A stretch of 64,000 nucleotides of DNA. It comes from Paroedura picta (lineage: Eukaryota; Chordata; Lepidosauria; Squamata; Gekkonidae). Shown here in pieces: positions 54,087-64,000 of this stretch. A program made the translations under genes and the position numbers. How positions within the stretch are numbered: position 1 is the first letter of the stretch; every line of letters starts with the position of its first letter. The stretch spans positions 4,923,501 through 4,987,500 of the forward strand of contig NC_135371.1 in the NCBI RefSeq assembly GCF_049243985.1, given 5' to 3'. The notes beneath the pieces are model-generated. The model was given only the letters and a program-made list of their open reading frames with translations. It made no database searches and had not been told where the DNA came from.

Positions 54087-54262
54087 AGAGGGGCTGTGGC
54101 TCGGGGGGGGGGGGGAGCCTCTGCTCGGCACGCAGAAGGCCCCAGGTTCAAATCTCAGCATCTCCACTTAGGCGCCATGCAGCAGGTGAGGCGAAAGACC
54201 CTGGAGAGCTGCTGCCGGCCTGAGTAGGCAATGCCGACGTCGAGGGACCAAGGATCCGAATC
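54087..54262 (+). repeat. Second SINE family (tRNA-derived)
   Basis: 'ggggctgtggctcggggg', 'cctctgctcggcacgcagaa', B-box-like 'aggttcaaatctc' and 'gaccctggagagctgctgcc' match a common reptile tRNA SINE. It is not the GAA-tailed family. Confidence 0.65.
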
Positions 54263-54459
54263 AGGACGGGGCCACGTCGAAGCGGCCCCTCCAAAATCAA
54301 TTGGCATTCCTGGCTCCCCTTGTCTATAATGGGCCTCTTCTTCCACTGGAAATGCTGTCAGTCCTTTGAATGACATCTCCTTTGTCTCTCCTGCCTACGT
54401 GGCTTCTCTTCCCTCCCTCCCTGCCTGCCTAAGATCTCTTTCGGGAATCACGCACTCAC

Positions 54460-54660
54460 CTTTCCAGCAGGTATGCAAAAGGCAGCGCCTCCCTCCACCC
54501 AAGGGGAACGAGAATCCCTGCGGAATGTCATGCTTCCAAAATTGCCCTCGCTGGCCGGGAAAAGCCGTCCGGCTAAATTGCGGCTGACAAATAGACCTCG
54601 CTGGTGCTGGCGCAGCCTTCTGGGGATTGTAGTTCTCTTGCAAATACCTGTGCAGCGCTG
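54460..54660 (-). promoter_or_regulatory. Second copy of the zinc-finger first exon and promoter
   Basis: It has the same donor (gctggaaag/gtgagt) as the block at 46781 and similar text inside. Upstream on the minus strand stands 'gagaactacaatccccagaa'. No KRAB or finger exon follows it on this strand before 47.4 kb, so it may serve the gene at 43.4-46.2 kb as a distant promoter or be a duplication remnant. Confidence 0.45.
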
Positions 54661-54969
54661 GATAAAGGTGCAAAAGCTTTGGGGAGGGGAGACAAAAAAA
54701 TCCTTCCTTGTTCTGCCGATGTGTGGGGCAGCTTTGTCCCTGCAGGAAAGTCCAGCTGAAGCATCCTTTTTTAAAATATATAGATATATATATTGATATT
54801 GATCTATGGATGTCCTTTATTTTTAAAAGAAAGAAATCAACACGTAGAAGAAATATCGGGGGGGATTCGGAAAAAGAGGTTTAGAGATGCGATTATCCGG
54901 AAATTGCTTTACACTGCATAATATGTTCAACAAATCGCCCAATTCTTTAGTGCTGTCTTTGAGTCTCCA

Positions 54970-55000
54970 GCTGGGAACTACACTTCCCAGGCGTCCTTGC
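54970..55000. promoter_or_regulatory. ZNF143/THAP11-type promoter motif
   Basis: 'gggaactacacttcccaggc' is one base from the ACTACAATTCCCAGG-type consensus. It lies about 350 bp from the similar site at 54,640, in a GC-richer stretch. Function is inferred from the motif only. Confidence 0.35.
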
Positions 55001-55090
55001 GAACCCCAAAGCGCCCACCCCCATCATCTAGGCATGGGAACGGAGTGTTTTTCCCAGAGCGGCGTCAAAGCTCAGGCAGGTGGGCTAAAG

Positions 55091-55196
55091 CAGGGTTAGT
55101 CAACCTGGGGTCCTCCAGATGTTCATGGACTACAATTCCCATGAGCCCCTGCCCCAGTCCATGAACATCTGGAGGACCACAGGTTGACTAACCCTG
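55091..55196. mobile_element. Palindromic hAT MITE
   Basis: 106 bp, almost fully self-complementary: CAGGGTTAGTCAACCTGGGG ... GTTGACTAACCCTG. Flanks ggctaaag and ggctaaaa form an 8-bp target duplication. Confidence 0.9.
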
Positions 55197-55447
55197 GGCT
55201 AAAATGCTGACATCCCACCCCCATGGGATTGTCCTTTTCACTGGTTGTGGGGAGCTTCTGGCTTTAGGACATGAATGGGCAGGGGACAGTGTGTGCTTGA
55301 CCCGCGTGGGTGAGAATGTCATTATTTCTACGGGAGTTTGCAAGATCAACGCGTGGCTTCCTTTCTGCTAAAGAACACCCGTTTAGCCGACTTTGCAATT
55401 CAGAAATTCAGAACGACGTAGGCAGGAGCCCAGGTCACGATTGCTGG

Positions 55448-55736
55448 AGAGCCAGTTTGGTGTAGTGGTTAGGAGTGCGGACTTGTAATCTGGCATGCCA
55501 GGTTCGATTCTGCGCTCCCCCACATGCAACCAGCTGGGTGACCTTGGGCTCGCCACGGCATTGATAAAACTGTTCTGACCGGGCAGTGATATCAGTGCTC
55601 TCTCAGCCTCACCCACCCCACAGGGTGTCTGTTGTGGGGGGAGAAATGGGAAGGCGACTGTAAGCCGCTTTGAGCCTCCTTCGGGTAGGGAAAAGCGGCA
55701 TATAAGAACCAACTCTTCTTCTTCTTCTTCTTCTTC
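55448..55736 (+). repeat. Full-length tRNA-derived SINE with (TTC)n tail
   Basis: The best copy in the window: head 'tggtgtagtggttaggagtg', B box 'ggttcgattctg', 'cagctgggtgaccttgggct', 'tgtctgttgtgggg', 'gtaagccgctttgagcctcc' and TTC repeats. The head looks like a tRNA gene A box and B box. Confidence 0.9.
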
Positions 55737-56150
55737 TTTCTTGATTCATTGTCATTAGAAAGAATAAAAGGCGTGCTTTGAAAACAAGGAGGGGTGGGGG
55801 GTTGCTGAAATGTAGAAGAGACGGGATTCTCCTCTGTGCATTCCCTCCTGCACAGAATCCAGACTCCTTTAGGTTCAAAGCAATGAGACATGCCCCTAGA
55901 GGAATCACATGACCCACTTAAGGTCTCCTTGGGAGTGAGGAGGTGGCATTCCACCACCCCTCCCATATATCCCCAAAACATCATCATCATCATCATGATA
56001 GGCTAGATATAGGCTAGATATCAGGAAAAAATTTTTCACAGCCAGAGTAGTTCAGCAGTGGAATAGGCTGCCTAAGGAGGTGGTGAGCTCCCCCTCACTG
56101 GCAGTCTTCAAGCAAAGGTTGGATACACACTTTTCTTGGATGCTTTAGGA

Positions 56151-56578
56151 CAGTGGTCCCATACCTTTTTATCACCAGGGACCACTCAACCCTTGACAAT
56201 TTTACTGAGGCCCGGTGGGGGGGGGGTAGTTTTTACTCCTCTACTCTCAACCACTGCCCTAACACTCTCTGATCGCTCTGGTAACGTTTAAACATCCCTT
56301 CAAAATAAGATACAGACACGCCACAACAATGAACATAAGGAACATTTTATTTTCATGGAAATTCTAACTCACGACAATGACAAATCAATGGGAACCCTGA
56401 GCTTGCTTCTCTGCAACGAGATAGTCCCATCTGGGAGTGATGGGAGACAAGGACACCCGAAGTGTGTTGTAAAGGTCCGGGGGGGGGGAGAAGGCGTCCT
56501 TCGCGGCCCACCTCCAGTTAGTTGATGGTCTGCGGTCCACAGACATGTGGTCTGCGGTCCACAGGTTGGGGATCGCTA
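56151..56578. mobile_element. Non-autonomous hAT transposon inside CR1
   Basis: Left end CAGTGGTCCCATACCTTTTT, right end 'caggttggggatcgctac', the same type of ends as the element at 509. Target duplication not clear. It has no coding capacity. Confidence 0.7.
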
Positions 56579-56579
56579 C

Positions 56580-56654
<75 letters not shown>
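56580..56654. repeat. (TTA)n microsatellite
   Basis: About 24 TTA triplets directly after the hAT end. Confidence 0.95.
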
Positions 56655-56655
<1 letters not shown>

Positions 56656-56746
56656 TATATTAATATTTATAGCCCGCCACTCCCTTGCTTAGGATCCTTG
56701 CTAGGGATGCTTAGGGCTGATCCTGCGTTGAGCAGGGGGTTGGATT

Positions 56747-57143
56747 AGATGGCCTGTATGGCCCCTTCCAACTCTATGATTCTATGATTCTGTGACTAGA
56801 TGGCCTGTATGGCCCCTTCCAACTCTATGATTCTATGATTCTATGACTAGATGGCCTGTATGGCCCCTTCCAACTGTATGATTCTATGATTCTGTGACTA
56901 GATGGCCTGTATGGCCCCTTCCAACTCTATGATTCTATGATTCTATGACTAGATGGCCTGTATGGCCCCTTCCAACTCTATGATTCTATGATTCTATGAC
57001 TAGATGGCCTGTATGGCCCCTTCCAACTCTATGATTCTATGATTCTATGACTAGATGGCCTGTATGGCCCCTTCCAACTCTATGATTCTATGACTAGATG
57101 GCCTGTATGGCCCCTTCCAACTTTATGATTCTGTGATTCTGTT
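56747..57143. repeat. 51-bp minisatellite made of the CR1 tail (8 units)
   Basis: Each unit is 'agatggcctgtatggcccct', 'tccaactctatgattctatg' and 'attctatgact', the last 50 bp of CR1. Eight units follow each other with single-base changes; the last two are shorter by one octamer. Confidence 0.92.
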
Positions 57144-57592
57144 ATCATCATCATCGTCGTCATCATCATCATCGGAGCTTCAGCAGGTATGCTGCAGATT
57201 TGGTGCCTCTACATCACATTCCCATTTCCAGCCACTGAACAGACAGACCAGAAAAAGTTCCCATTATGTTTAATGGTCCCATAGCTGTTAATGGATCCAA
57301 ATTGGTTTGGGTAAGTCTGAATCGCCTGAATCTGGTTCCCTGTAGTAGCCTTTGTCAACTTTTTCGCCATTGAGAACCCCCTGAAACATTCTTCAGATTT
57401 CGAAAAATCCCAGAAGTGGATGAATCACTTGGAAGCAGTTGCTTGTTAAACCGCTTAATATTTTGAAACACTGACTTGTGATTCCCAGAATTCACTGCAG
57501 CACTGTCTGCAAAATAAGATGAGATCCTGTCCAAACAGGGACTGAAGAATAAGAAGGGTGTTTTTTTAAGATAATGCTTCTGTGATTAAGTC

Positions 57593-57988
57593 TCAACACA
57601 AATCTGTTCCGAACATGATGGGCATGACACAGCAAATGCATGTTCCTTGGTTTTTCAAGTCAGGGCTCACGACACTGATGTACATTAGGAAAAGAAAGTA
57701 CAACCCAGTAAGCTGGCGCTGGAAGCTAAGATGGGGAAGACCTGCAAAGTTACCAGGTATTTCCCCTTGGTGCTCAGGCAGGTGAGCACAAAGGACACTC
57801 AAACACTGAAGCAAGCTGAAGGAGGTTGGCTTGGCTTCTTTGAAGGCCTCAGGCAGCCTTCTGATGAAGAAAGCCACTGTGAAGGAAGCCCATGTATCCC
57901 AGGGCACCACAGAATAAGGCCATGGATCTTTCATTGCCTTACAATGTGAATTATCCATTGCAGGGGAGTTAAGTGTTTTCCTTCGCAA
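57593..57988 (-). pseudogene. Decayed V2R transmembrane exon
   Basis: The minus strand reads like the middle to end of V2R exon 6: VVPWDTWASFTVAFFIRRLP, EAFKEAKPTSFSLL (for [12 protein letters not shown]), [20 protein letters not shown] and a C-terminal ISVVSPDLKN (for VVRPDLN). Several deletions and frame changes are evident against gene D. It lies 130 bp downstream of gene D, on the same strand, and no other exons were seen nearby. It is a non-functional relic of another family member. Confidence 0.75.
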
Positions 57989-58120
57989 TTTTCGCTAGTA
58001 TCTGCCATAATGTCTGTGAAATATTTTTTTTTCAATAACAACAGAAAGTTAACTTGTGAGGTGAGTTCAGAGCTAACACAAGCATTAGAATTGCAACAAT
58101 GAAAAACATTCTAGTGAGAA

Positions 58121-61100
58121 TCAAACTCCATCTTGACTTTTCATCATGAGATGGTCCTTGATATTCAGATCAGGCCTCAGTACAATGATGTAACATTTAG
58201 GGAGGAAGATGCAGCCCAGCAGCCCAGCACTGGAGGCCAAGTTGGACAAGACCTGCACGGCGACCATGTATTTCCCCTTGGTGCTCAGGTAGGTGGGCAC
58301 AAAGGACACCCACACACTGCAGAAGACCAGCATGCTGAAGGTGATCAGCTTGGCTTCGTTGAAGCCCCCAGGAAGCTTCCTGGCCAGGAAGGCCACTGTG
58401 AAGGAGATGGCAGCCAGGAAGCCCATGTAGCCCAGGGCACCATAAAACATGGTCACAGACCCCTCATTGCACTGCAGTATGATCTGTCCATGCTGGGAAT
58501 ACATGTCATACTCTGGGAAAGGGGGAGAGATGCCCAGCCAGTGGGCACAGAAGCCAATTTGAATAGTGGAAGAAGAAAGGACAATGGACTTTGCCAGAGT
58601 TTTCCCCACCCACTTCCTCATCCTATTCCCTGGCTGGGTGGCCATAAAGGCGACCACCACAGTGATTGTTTTCGCCAACACAGAGGAGACAGCAACTGAG
58701 AAGATGGTGCTGAAGGCTGTTTGTCGGAGAAGGCAGGTCACCCTCCTTGGCCGACCGATGAATAGAAGAGAGGACAGAAAAGAAAGCAGGAGTGAGATGA
58801 GAAGAATGTAGGTGAGGTCTCGGTTGTTGGCTCTGACTATCGGTGTGTCCATGTATTTACTGAAGACTCCTAGAATTAGAAGTGTGACTATGGAGAAGAA
58901 GAGGACTAAAACAATGAGGATTATCCCCAAAGTCTCCTCATAAGCAAGGAAAATAATCTCTTTGGGAATGCATTGAGTGTGGTTGGAGTTTGGATACTGG
59001 TCTTCTGGGCATTTGGTGCAATGAGCTGCATCTGGAGAGAAAAAGAGGCTTCAGCATTATCTACAGCTCATTCATATCCATGACAGGTTCCCACTAATAA
59101 CACAATCACAGAAGAAAAACTCTTCTAGTCTATACAATAAGACAGGGGTAGTCAACCTGTGGTCTTCCAGATGTCCATGGACTACAATTCCCATGAAACT
59201 CGTGGGTTCATGGGAATTGTCGTCCATGAACATCTGGAGGACCACAGGTTGACTACCCCTGCAATAAGGTACACAGGTCTGTACTCTTAGAGATGAATTC
59301 ATACTAGTTGTATTTTACGTATGCATTCTTTAATCTTCTGTGTATTTCACAACAGCATAATAAACTTCTCACAGCATTCTTCTGTGTGATTTACAGCACA
59401 AGCTGAACAGAACAAGCCTGTTCAATTTTCCAGCCTTTCTCCGCATAAATTACTATAATTCAAATAAGTATGCTTATAAGAAAATGCCTAGAGCATAACA
59501 CAGTATTTTTAGACGTTGTAGCAAATAGAAATCCACTTTGAAATACCTTCATAACAAGAACTGACAAAGAAATGCTAAGTAACCAATAGACATACAAGAG
59601 TTAAAAACATGGGCTGAATGTACTGTTTCCTAAACCCTTTCAGGACATGTGCTCGTTTATGGGGGGATCGAGAATTATTAACACAAGAGGTCACACTCTG
59701 AATTTAAACCTTTGGGTAACCTGTAAATAAAATATGCTTCACATAAGAACAAGTGTTTTTTTTTTACATCCAAATTGTTAAAGTTGTGTTGTTTAAACAA
59801 AGAAAGCACAAAAAAACTTGAAATCATCCTCTGTGTGCCCATCTTCTATAAAATGCATCACTAGTGGGGCTTCAGTTCATTCCAAATTAGCAATGTTCGC
59901 AAATTCTAGGTCTTAACTGCCCTTTCACTCCTACCAATGTATTTTTCTTGCATGCACATTTAAATGGCTTCTTTATTGCTACAACAACTATGAAAATCAA
60001 TATCTAATGAACCCTACATCTGGTGCCTCATATGTTATAATGTTCTCTGTAAGCTTGCAATCTGAGCATCTCAAACATCTGAAATGGCCAGTTGGTTCAG
60101 TATTCTCTAGAGCAGGGGTAGCCAACCTGTGGTCCTCCAGATGTCCATGGGCTACAATTCCCATGAGCCCCTGCCAGAAAATGCTGGCAGGAGCTCATGG
60201 GAATTGTAGTCCATGAACATCTGGAGGACCACAGGTTGACTACCCCTGCTCTAGAGAATTCCAGGGGTTGGATTTGGGATTTCTTGATAGCTTTTGTTGA
60301 CTTATATCCAAAGAAGGTTTTCCTATCACACTCTGGAAGATCCTGTAAAAGGTGCCAGTGTTTGTTAATACTTATTGTACTGGAAAGGAAGTTGTATATA
60401 AGAGAACAGATGACTCTAGTTCCTTGTTCTCTTTCTTTGTCCACAACAAGATCTTTTCCATGAACTGCATCTGCCTTCGTTCTGGATTGTGATACCGTAT
60501 CAAGTGGATAACCTCTTGCTATTAACGGTTTCTAAAACATATAAATTGTATTGTGATAATCCTCATTAGTGGATGAGTTATGTTTTAACCACAAGAACTG
60601 TCCATATGTTAAGTTCCATTTCAAATTAAACGGGTGGAAAGATATATAATGCAAGATCAAATTACTGTCTGTAAGTTGTTTTTTTTTATAGAGCTTCACC
60701 TGCAACCTTAACTTTTGCTCTACATATACCTTTGTTTCTAAAAGGGAAATTTCCTGTTCATCTATCTGGCTCATGAATTTATTTTATTTTTATTTCTTCA
60801 CTCCCTGTGTCTATACATTCTAAGAACTCGTTACAGAAGTCCAGTCTGGAGGTGACTGTTGCATGGATGACTGTAGCTAAGCAATCCAAGGACAGATAAG
60901 GTGATGGTATCCTTGCTTGGCACAGGTGGAAAAAGACTGTACAGGCTACTCCTGTGACGTGAGCCTCCACAGATAGGGAGTCATCCAGGATCATATCCAG
61001 ATTCTTGACTGAGGGCAAGATATTAAGTGGCACCCCAGCCAGTACAGGCAGTTGCGCTGCCTGATCTGCTGCCTTCCTGCCCAGCCAAATGATTTCCATC

Positions 61101-64000
61101 TTGGAGGGGTTGAGTTTCACGCAGCTCTGCTCTAACCATCCAGCTACAAATTCCAAACATCTGGCAAATGTATTCACAGGGAGAAAACCAGGAAGCAGTC
61201 CAGGAGTTAGAGTTGGGTGTCATCCGCATATCGTTGATAACCTGCCCATAACTCCGGACCAACTGGGCCAGACAGTGCATGAAGATATTGAACAGTGGGG
61301 GGGAGAGAACTGCTCCCTCTGGAACCCCACAAGGGAGTTGGTAGGGACACGACTGCCACCCTCTGTGTGCTGTTCCAGAAAAAGGAGCGAAGCCATTGTA
61401 CGGTTGTCCCCCAAATCCCAGCCCTGGTGAGGGAGAACATTAACAATTCATGGTCGACCATATAAAACGTGGATGACAGATCTAACTTCAAAAGGACAGC
61501 CGAACCACCCCTATGCTTCTGGTGCTGGAGATCATCTGTCAAGGCGACCAGCATGAGGTCTTTCCTTTGAAAACTATAAAAGAAAGACCAGTCCACCTAG
61601 TTGTAGAACAGTGTTCAGAAAATAACAAATTGACTCTCTGCTCGACATCCAAAGGGACGCACTTTGCTCCTGCCACCCACCTTCCTGAGTGGAGATGGTT
61701 CCTTCTCCACATGGAGAGCAGTCATAGCAACACATGGGCTTCCCTTCTAGGACCACTTTCACATGACCAGGGAGGCAGCTTTTGGTACACCTAGAATCTG
61801 GCAGCGTCTGCAGACAAAGAACAGGAGCATTATCTGGGGAAAGGAAAAGAGATTCATTGAGCAATACTATGTTAGATGTCTTTATGAAATATCAATGTGA
61901 TTAAATATTACCTTTCATATGCTTTTTGCTAGCAACCTTGATAACTGTTGTTTAAAACAAAAGGCTCAAAGACTCTCACGGAGGCATCATTTATGGCAGG
62001 GGCAGTCAACCTATGGTCCTCCAGATGTTCGTGGACCACAATTCCCATGAGCCATGCTGGCAGGGGCTCATGGGAATTGTAGTCCACAAACATCTGGAGG
62101 ACCACAGGTTGACTACCCCTGATATATGGTACAATGCAGATCTTTATACTTTATGCAACCTCGATAAATCTAGAAAATGATTAATGAATTTTCTCACCTT
62201 GTTATACCTGGTGCTCCACACAACGGCATCCTGGTCAACGGTCACCTTTATCTCACCAGAAGCCTGCCTTTCTATACTCCCAACTTTCACTCTCGAGATG
62301 GAGAAGTTGGAAAGGATGATCGTGTTCACAACGTCTAAGTTGGCTTCCAGGTCACCATTTTCACCCAAAGGCATTCCACCCACAGAGGTGTTGTAAAACT
62401 GGGAGTGTCTCAGGAAAGGATGAAGCTAGAATCACAGAGAGAACAGCAGAGGTTGCAGCTGTGGCCTTCTTCTTATTGATCACTTTTATCCCTTGAGGTG
62501 TTTATACATTGTTTTCTTCCAAGCAAACAATGAAATTTTTTACATGATAGTAAAACTGTCTCCTCCTCCCAATGACTGAGGCATAGTAGCCAAAGAGGGA
62601 GTAACTAACCAAATATTCCACGGTAGACAGAGAACTGAAGACTCCAACCCAATTAAACCCACGGGCCTGGGCTTGAGCAAATCAGACGATTTGCCGTGCT
62701 GCGGGGGTGGGGAGAGGGAGGCGCCTCCCTCCTCCCCACCGTGGCCTGGTACTGAGGGTTCCATGGGCCAATACCGGTTTGCAGCCCGGGGGTTGGCGAC
62801 CCCTGCTTTAGACTATACAAGTAGGACTAGAGGTCCTTGAACCCTTCTATCATGCTCTGGCCTGTTCTACGGCAGATCAGCACAATGACTTCTGAAAATA
62901 TTTAACTTTGGTGTGTTCCAGGATTGGGCTGGACACTTTCTGCACAGAAAATGGCCGATCTGCCACTGAGCCCCACCCCCTTATTGGCTCGAAACAGATT
63001 ACTTCAGAGAAATTTACCATGACTGAAAATGACAGGCACTGGAGGGGGATAAAACAGTATGTCAAGATCCCTGATTGAGACGTGGTAATCTCATATTAAG
63101 AACCATGTCTTTCAACATTTCATGAGGCATGTGGCCATCTCACTAAGGAGAATTGACTGGTCTTAGTTCTGCTTTGCATCTCTATCAGTCCAGGCCAGAC
63201 TATGGGCAGAAGTGAATGTAAGGAGGAGGGTGCCAGTTCTGGAAGAGATTTGCATTAGGTAAAGGTAAAGGTAAAGGTCTCCCCTGTGCAAGCACCGAGT
63301 CATGTCTGACCCTTGGGGTGACGCCCTATAGCGTTTTCTTGGCAGACTCAATGCGGGGTGGTTTGCCAGTGCCTTCCCCAGTCATTACCATTTACCCCCC
63401 AGCAAGCTGGGTACTCATTTTACCGACCTCGGAAGGATGGAAGGCTGAGTCAACCTTGAGCCGGCTGCTGGGATTGAACTCCCAACCTCATGGGCAAAGC
63501 TTTCAGGCGGCTGCTTTACCACTCTGCGCCACAAGAGGCACAAGAGATTTGCATTAGAAATTAGCTAAACACTGGGTGGCAACAACCTCAGTGTGAATCA
63601 GCAATAATCATTTCAAAGAAAAACTGCTGATTAATATCTGTAAAACATAGGAAACGGATACCTCCCAAGGCTGTATTAGTTCATTTTTGTGTCTGTCTCC
63701 CCAAACCCTCCTTGTCCTCTCAGACCGGGATGAGTATGCAGCATGTAGAGCATGAGCCACTGCCTGGATGGAGGTATAGGTTTTGTAGGCCCTGAGAGGC
63801 AGTTCTTCCTTCAGAACCTCCCAGGACCTTTCTTCCAGCTCTTCTTTCTCTCTGAATCTCAGGTGGCCTCTCTGGGACAAAATAGACTTTGAGTATAAGG
63901 GATCAAATCCTTTTGCCCAAAACTCCATTGTAAGAGGGTTACATTCTTTTATAAAGTGAAGCAGTGGCCTCTTCTTTTTTTCTGGAGTCATGACGGAGAG
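58121..64000 (-). CDS. Vomeronasal type 2 receptor, gene D (exons 3-6; 5' part outside window)
   Basis: On the minus strand exon 3 ends at 63662 (at least 339 bp, continuing past 64000), exon 4 is 62425-62198 (228 bp), exon 5 is 61807-61681 (127 bp) and exon 6 is 59031-58121 (911 bp, TGA at 58123-58121). Lengths and phases equal those of genes B and C, and borders are AG/GT. The frame is open throughout. Motifs include [31 protein letters not shown] and [13 protein letters not shown]. The receptor points toward gene C and shares with it several residues not found in A and B ([16 protein letters not shown]). Introns 4 and 5 hold hAT MITEs and a LINE relic. It is probably functional, with exons 1-2 and the start of exon 3 outside the window. 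Confidence 0.9.
59143..59261. mobile_element. Palindromic hAT MITE in gene D intron 5
   Basis: CAGGGGTAGTCAACCTGTGG ... TTGACTACCCCTG, flanked by caataaga and caataagg. Confidence 0.9.
60113..60248. mobile_element. Palindromic hAT MITE in gene D intron 5
   Basis: CAGGGGTAGCCAACCTGTGG ... GACTACCCCTG, flanked by a perfect 8-bp duplication CTCTAGAG (60105-60112 and 60249-60256). Confidence 0.92.
60785..61596 (-). repeat. LINE reverse-transcriptase relic (L2-like)
   Basis: Two overlapping frames on the minus strand read as a LINE reverse transcriptase: [20 protein letters not shown] and YADDTQL in one, [14 protein letters not shown] and [12 protein letters not shown] in the other. The ADDTQL box and LDFCN point to the L2/jockey side rather than BovB. 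It is frameshifted and truncated. It lies in gene D intron 5. Confidence 0.8.
61997..62121. mobile_element. Palindromic hAT MITE in gene D intron 4
   Basis: CAGGGGCAGTCAACCTATGG ... GACTACCCCTG, flanked by atttatgg and atatatgg. Confidence 0.9.
62690..62812. repeat. hAT terminal fragment
   Basis: 'gcctggtactgagggttcca' and 'cgggggttggcgacccctg' match the right end of a hAT family related to the element at 509. The left end is not seen. It lies in gene D intron 3. Confidence 0.45.
63259..63541 (-). repeat. Sauria-type SINE with 16-bp target duplication
   Basis: It has a (ACCTTT)n tail (minus strand, at 63259-63276), a body ending 'gggtcagacatgactcgg', B box 'gagttcaatcccagc' and head 'gcctcttgtggcgcagag'. 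It is flanked by AAGAGATTTGCATTAG on both sides (63243-63258 and 63542-63557). It lies in gene D intron 3. Confidence 0.93.

Larger units (their letters stand above)
55995..56745 (+). repeat. CR1 LINE 3' end split by a hAT element
   Basis: The left half 55995-56150 ends at 'ggatgctttagga' and the right half resumes at about 56,707 with 'gatgcttagggctgatcctg'. Between them lie a hAT element and a TTA microsatellite, so the insertion is nested. Confidence 0.85.

Noticed and set aside
54366-54796. Open frames near the second zinc-finger promoter block
   Set aside because: They are short, overlapping on both strands, and the matching block at 46.8 kb does not keep them.
55448-55520. A tRNA gene
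   Set aside because: The A- and B-box-like sequence is the head of a SINE with a body and (TTC)n tail, and the same head occurs in many copies.
1-64000. A novel multi-gene system such as a defence or biosynthetic cluster
   Set aside because: All supported genes are V2R receptors, one KRAB zinc-finger gene or transposable-element genes. Nothing suggests a further co-operating gene set.

Overview
The window looks like squamate reptile (lizard or snake) genomic DNA. The repeat content supports this: two Sauria-type SINEs with (ACCTTT)n tails, BovB/RTE LINE 3' ends, many CR1 LINE 3' ends with the (ATTCTATG)n tail, tRNA-derived SINEs with (GAA)n tails, a SPIN-like hAT element and palindromic hAT MITEs. 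The genes are spliced. No bacterial features, CRISPR arrays or RNA genes were seen. I cannot name the species.

The main content is an array of type 2 vomeronasal receptor (V2R, class C GPCR) genes. Gene A (plus strand; exons 4-6 only, 1605-5022) enters from the left. Gene B (plus, 9468-24392) and gene C (plus, 28881-40958) each read as a complete six-exon gene with exons of 206, 295, 810, 228, 127 and 911 bp, predicting 858 residues. Gene D (minus, 58121 to the right edge) has exons 6, 5, 4 and the end of exon 3. A decayed V2R last exon lies at 57.6-58.0 kb. A to C form tandem units of about 19.4 kb, and the intergenic DNA and repeats are duplicated along with the genes.

An apparently whole Ty3/Gypsy chromovirus-type LTR retrotransposon (11867-17925, minus strand) lies in intron 2 of gene B. 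Its two 494-bp LTRs look identical, and the matching intron of gene C shows the empty site, so it arrived after the duplication. Its primer-binding region is complementary to the predicted start of its own transcript, as in self-priming Tf1/sushi elements.

Between genes C and D lies a minus-strand KRAB C2H2 zinc-finger gene (43408-46186; 14 fingers, two degenerate), an extra KRAB-A exon (47243-47372) and two copies of a probable first exon/promoter (about 46.8-47.0 kb and 54.46-54.66 kb). The rest of 45-57 kb is repeat-rich: CR1 pieces, a SPIN-like hAT, a 125-bp minisatellite that appears to have grown from a SINE, a Helitron helicase relic, an 88-bp-arm inverted repeat and a 51-bp minisatellite grown from a CR1 tail.

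Functionally, the receptors would act as chemosensory receptors in vomeronasal neurons and the zinc-finger protein as a probable transcriptional repressor. I see no novel multi-gene system. The points most worth following are the young self-priming retroelement, the two phase-incompatible KRAB exons, the repeat-derived minisatellites and the patchy similarity among the V2R last exons.
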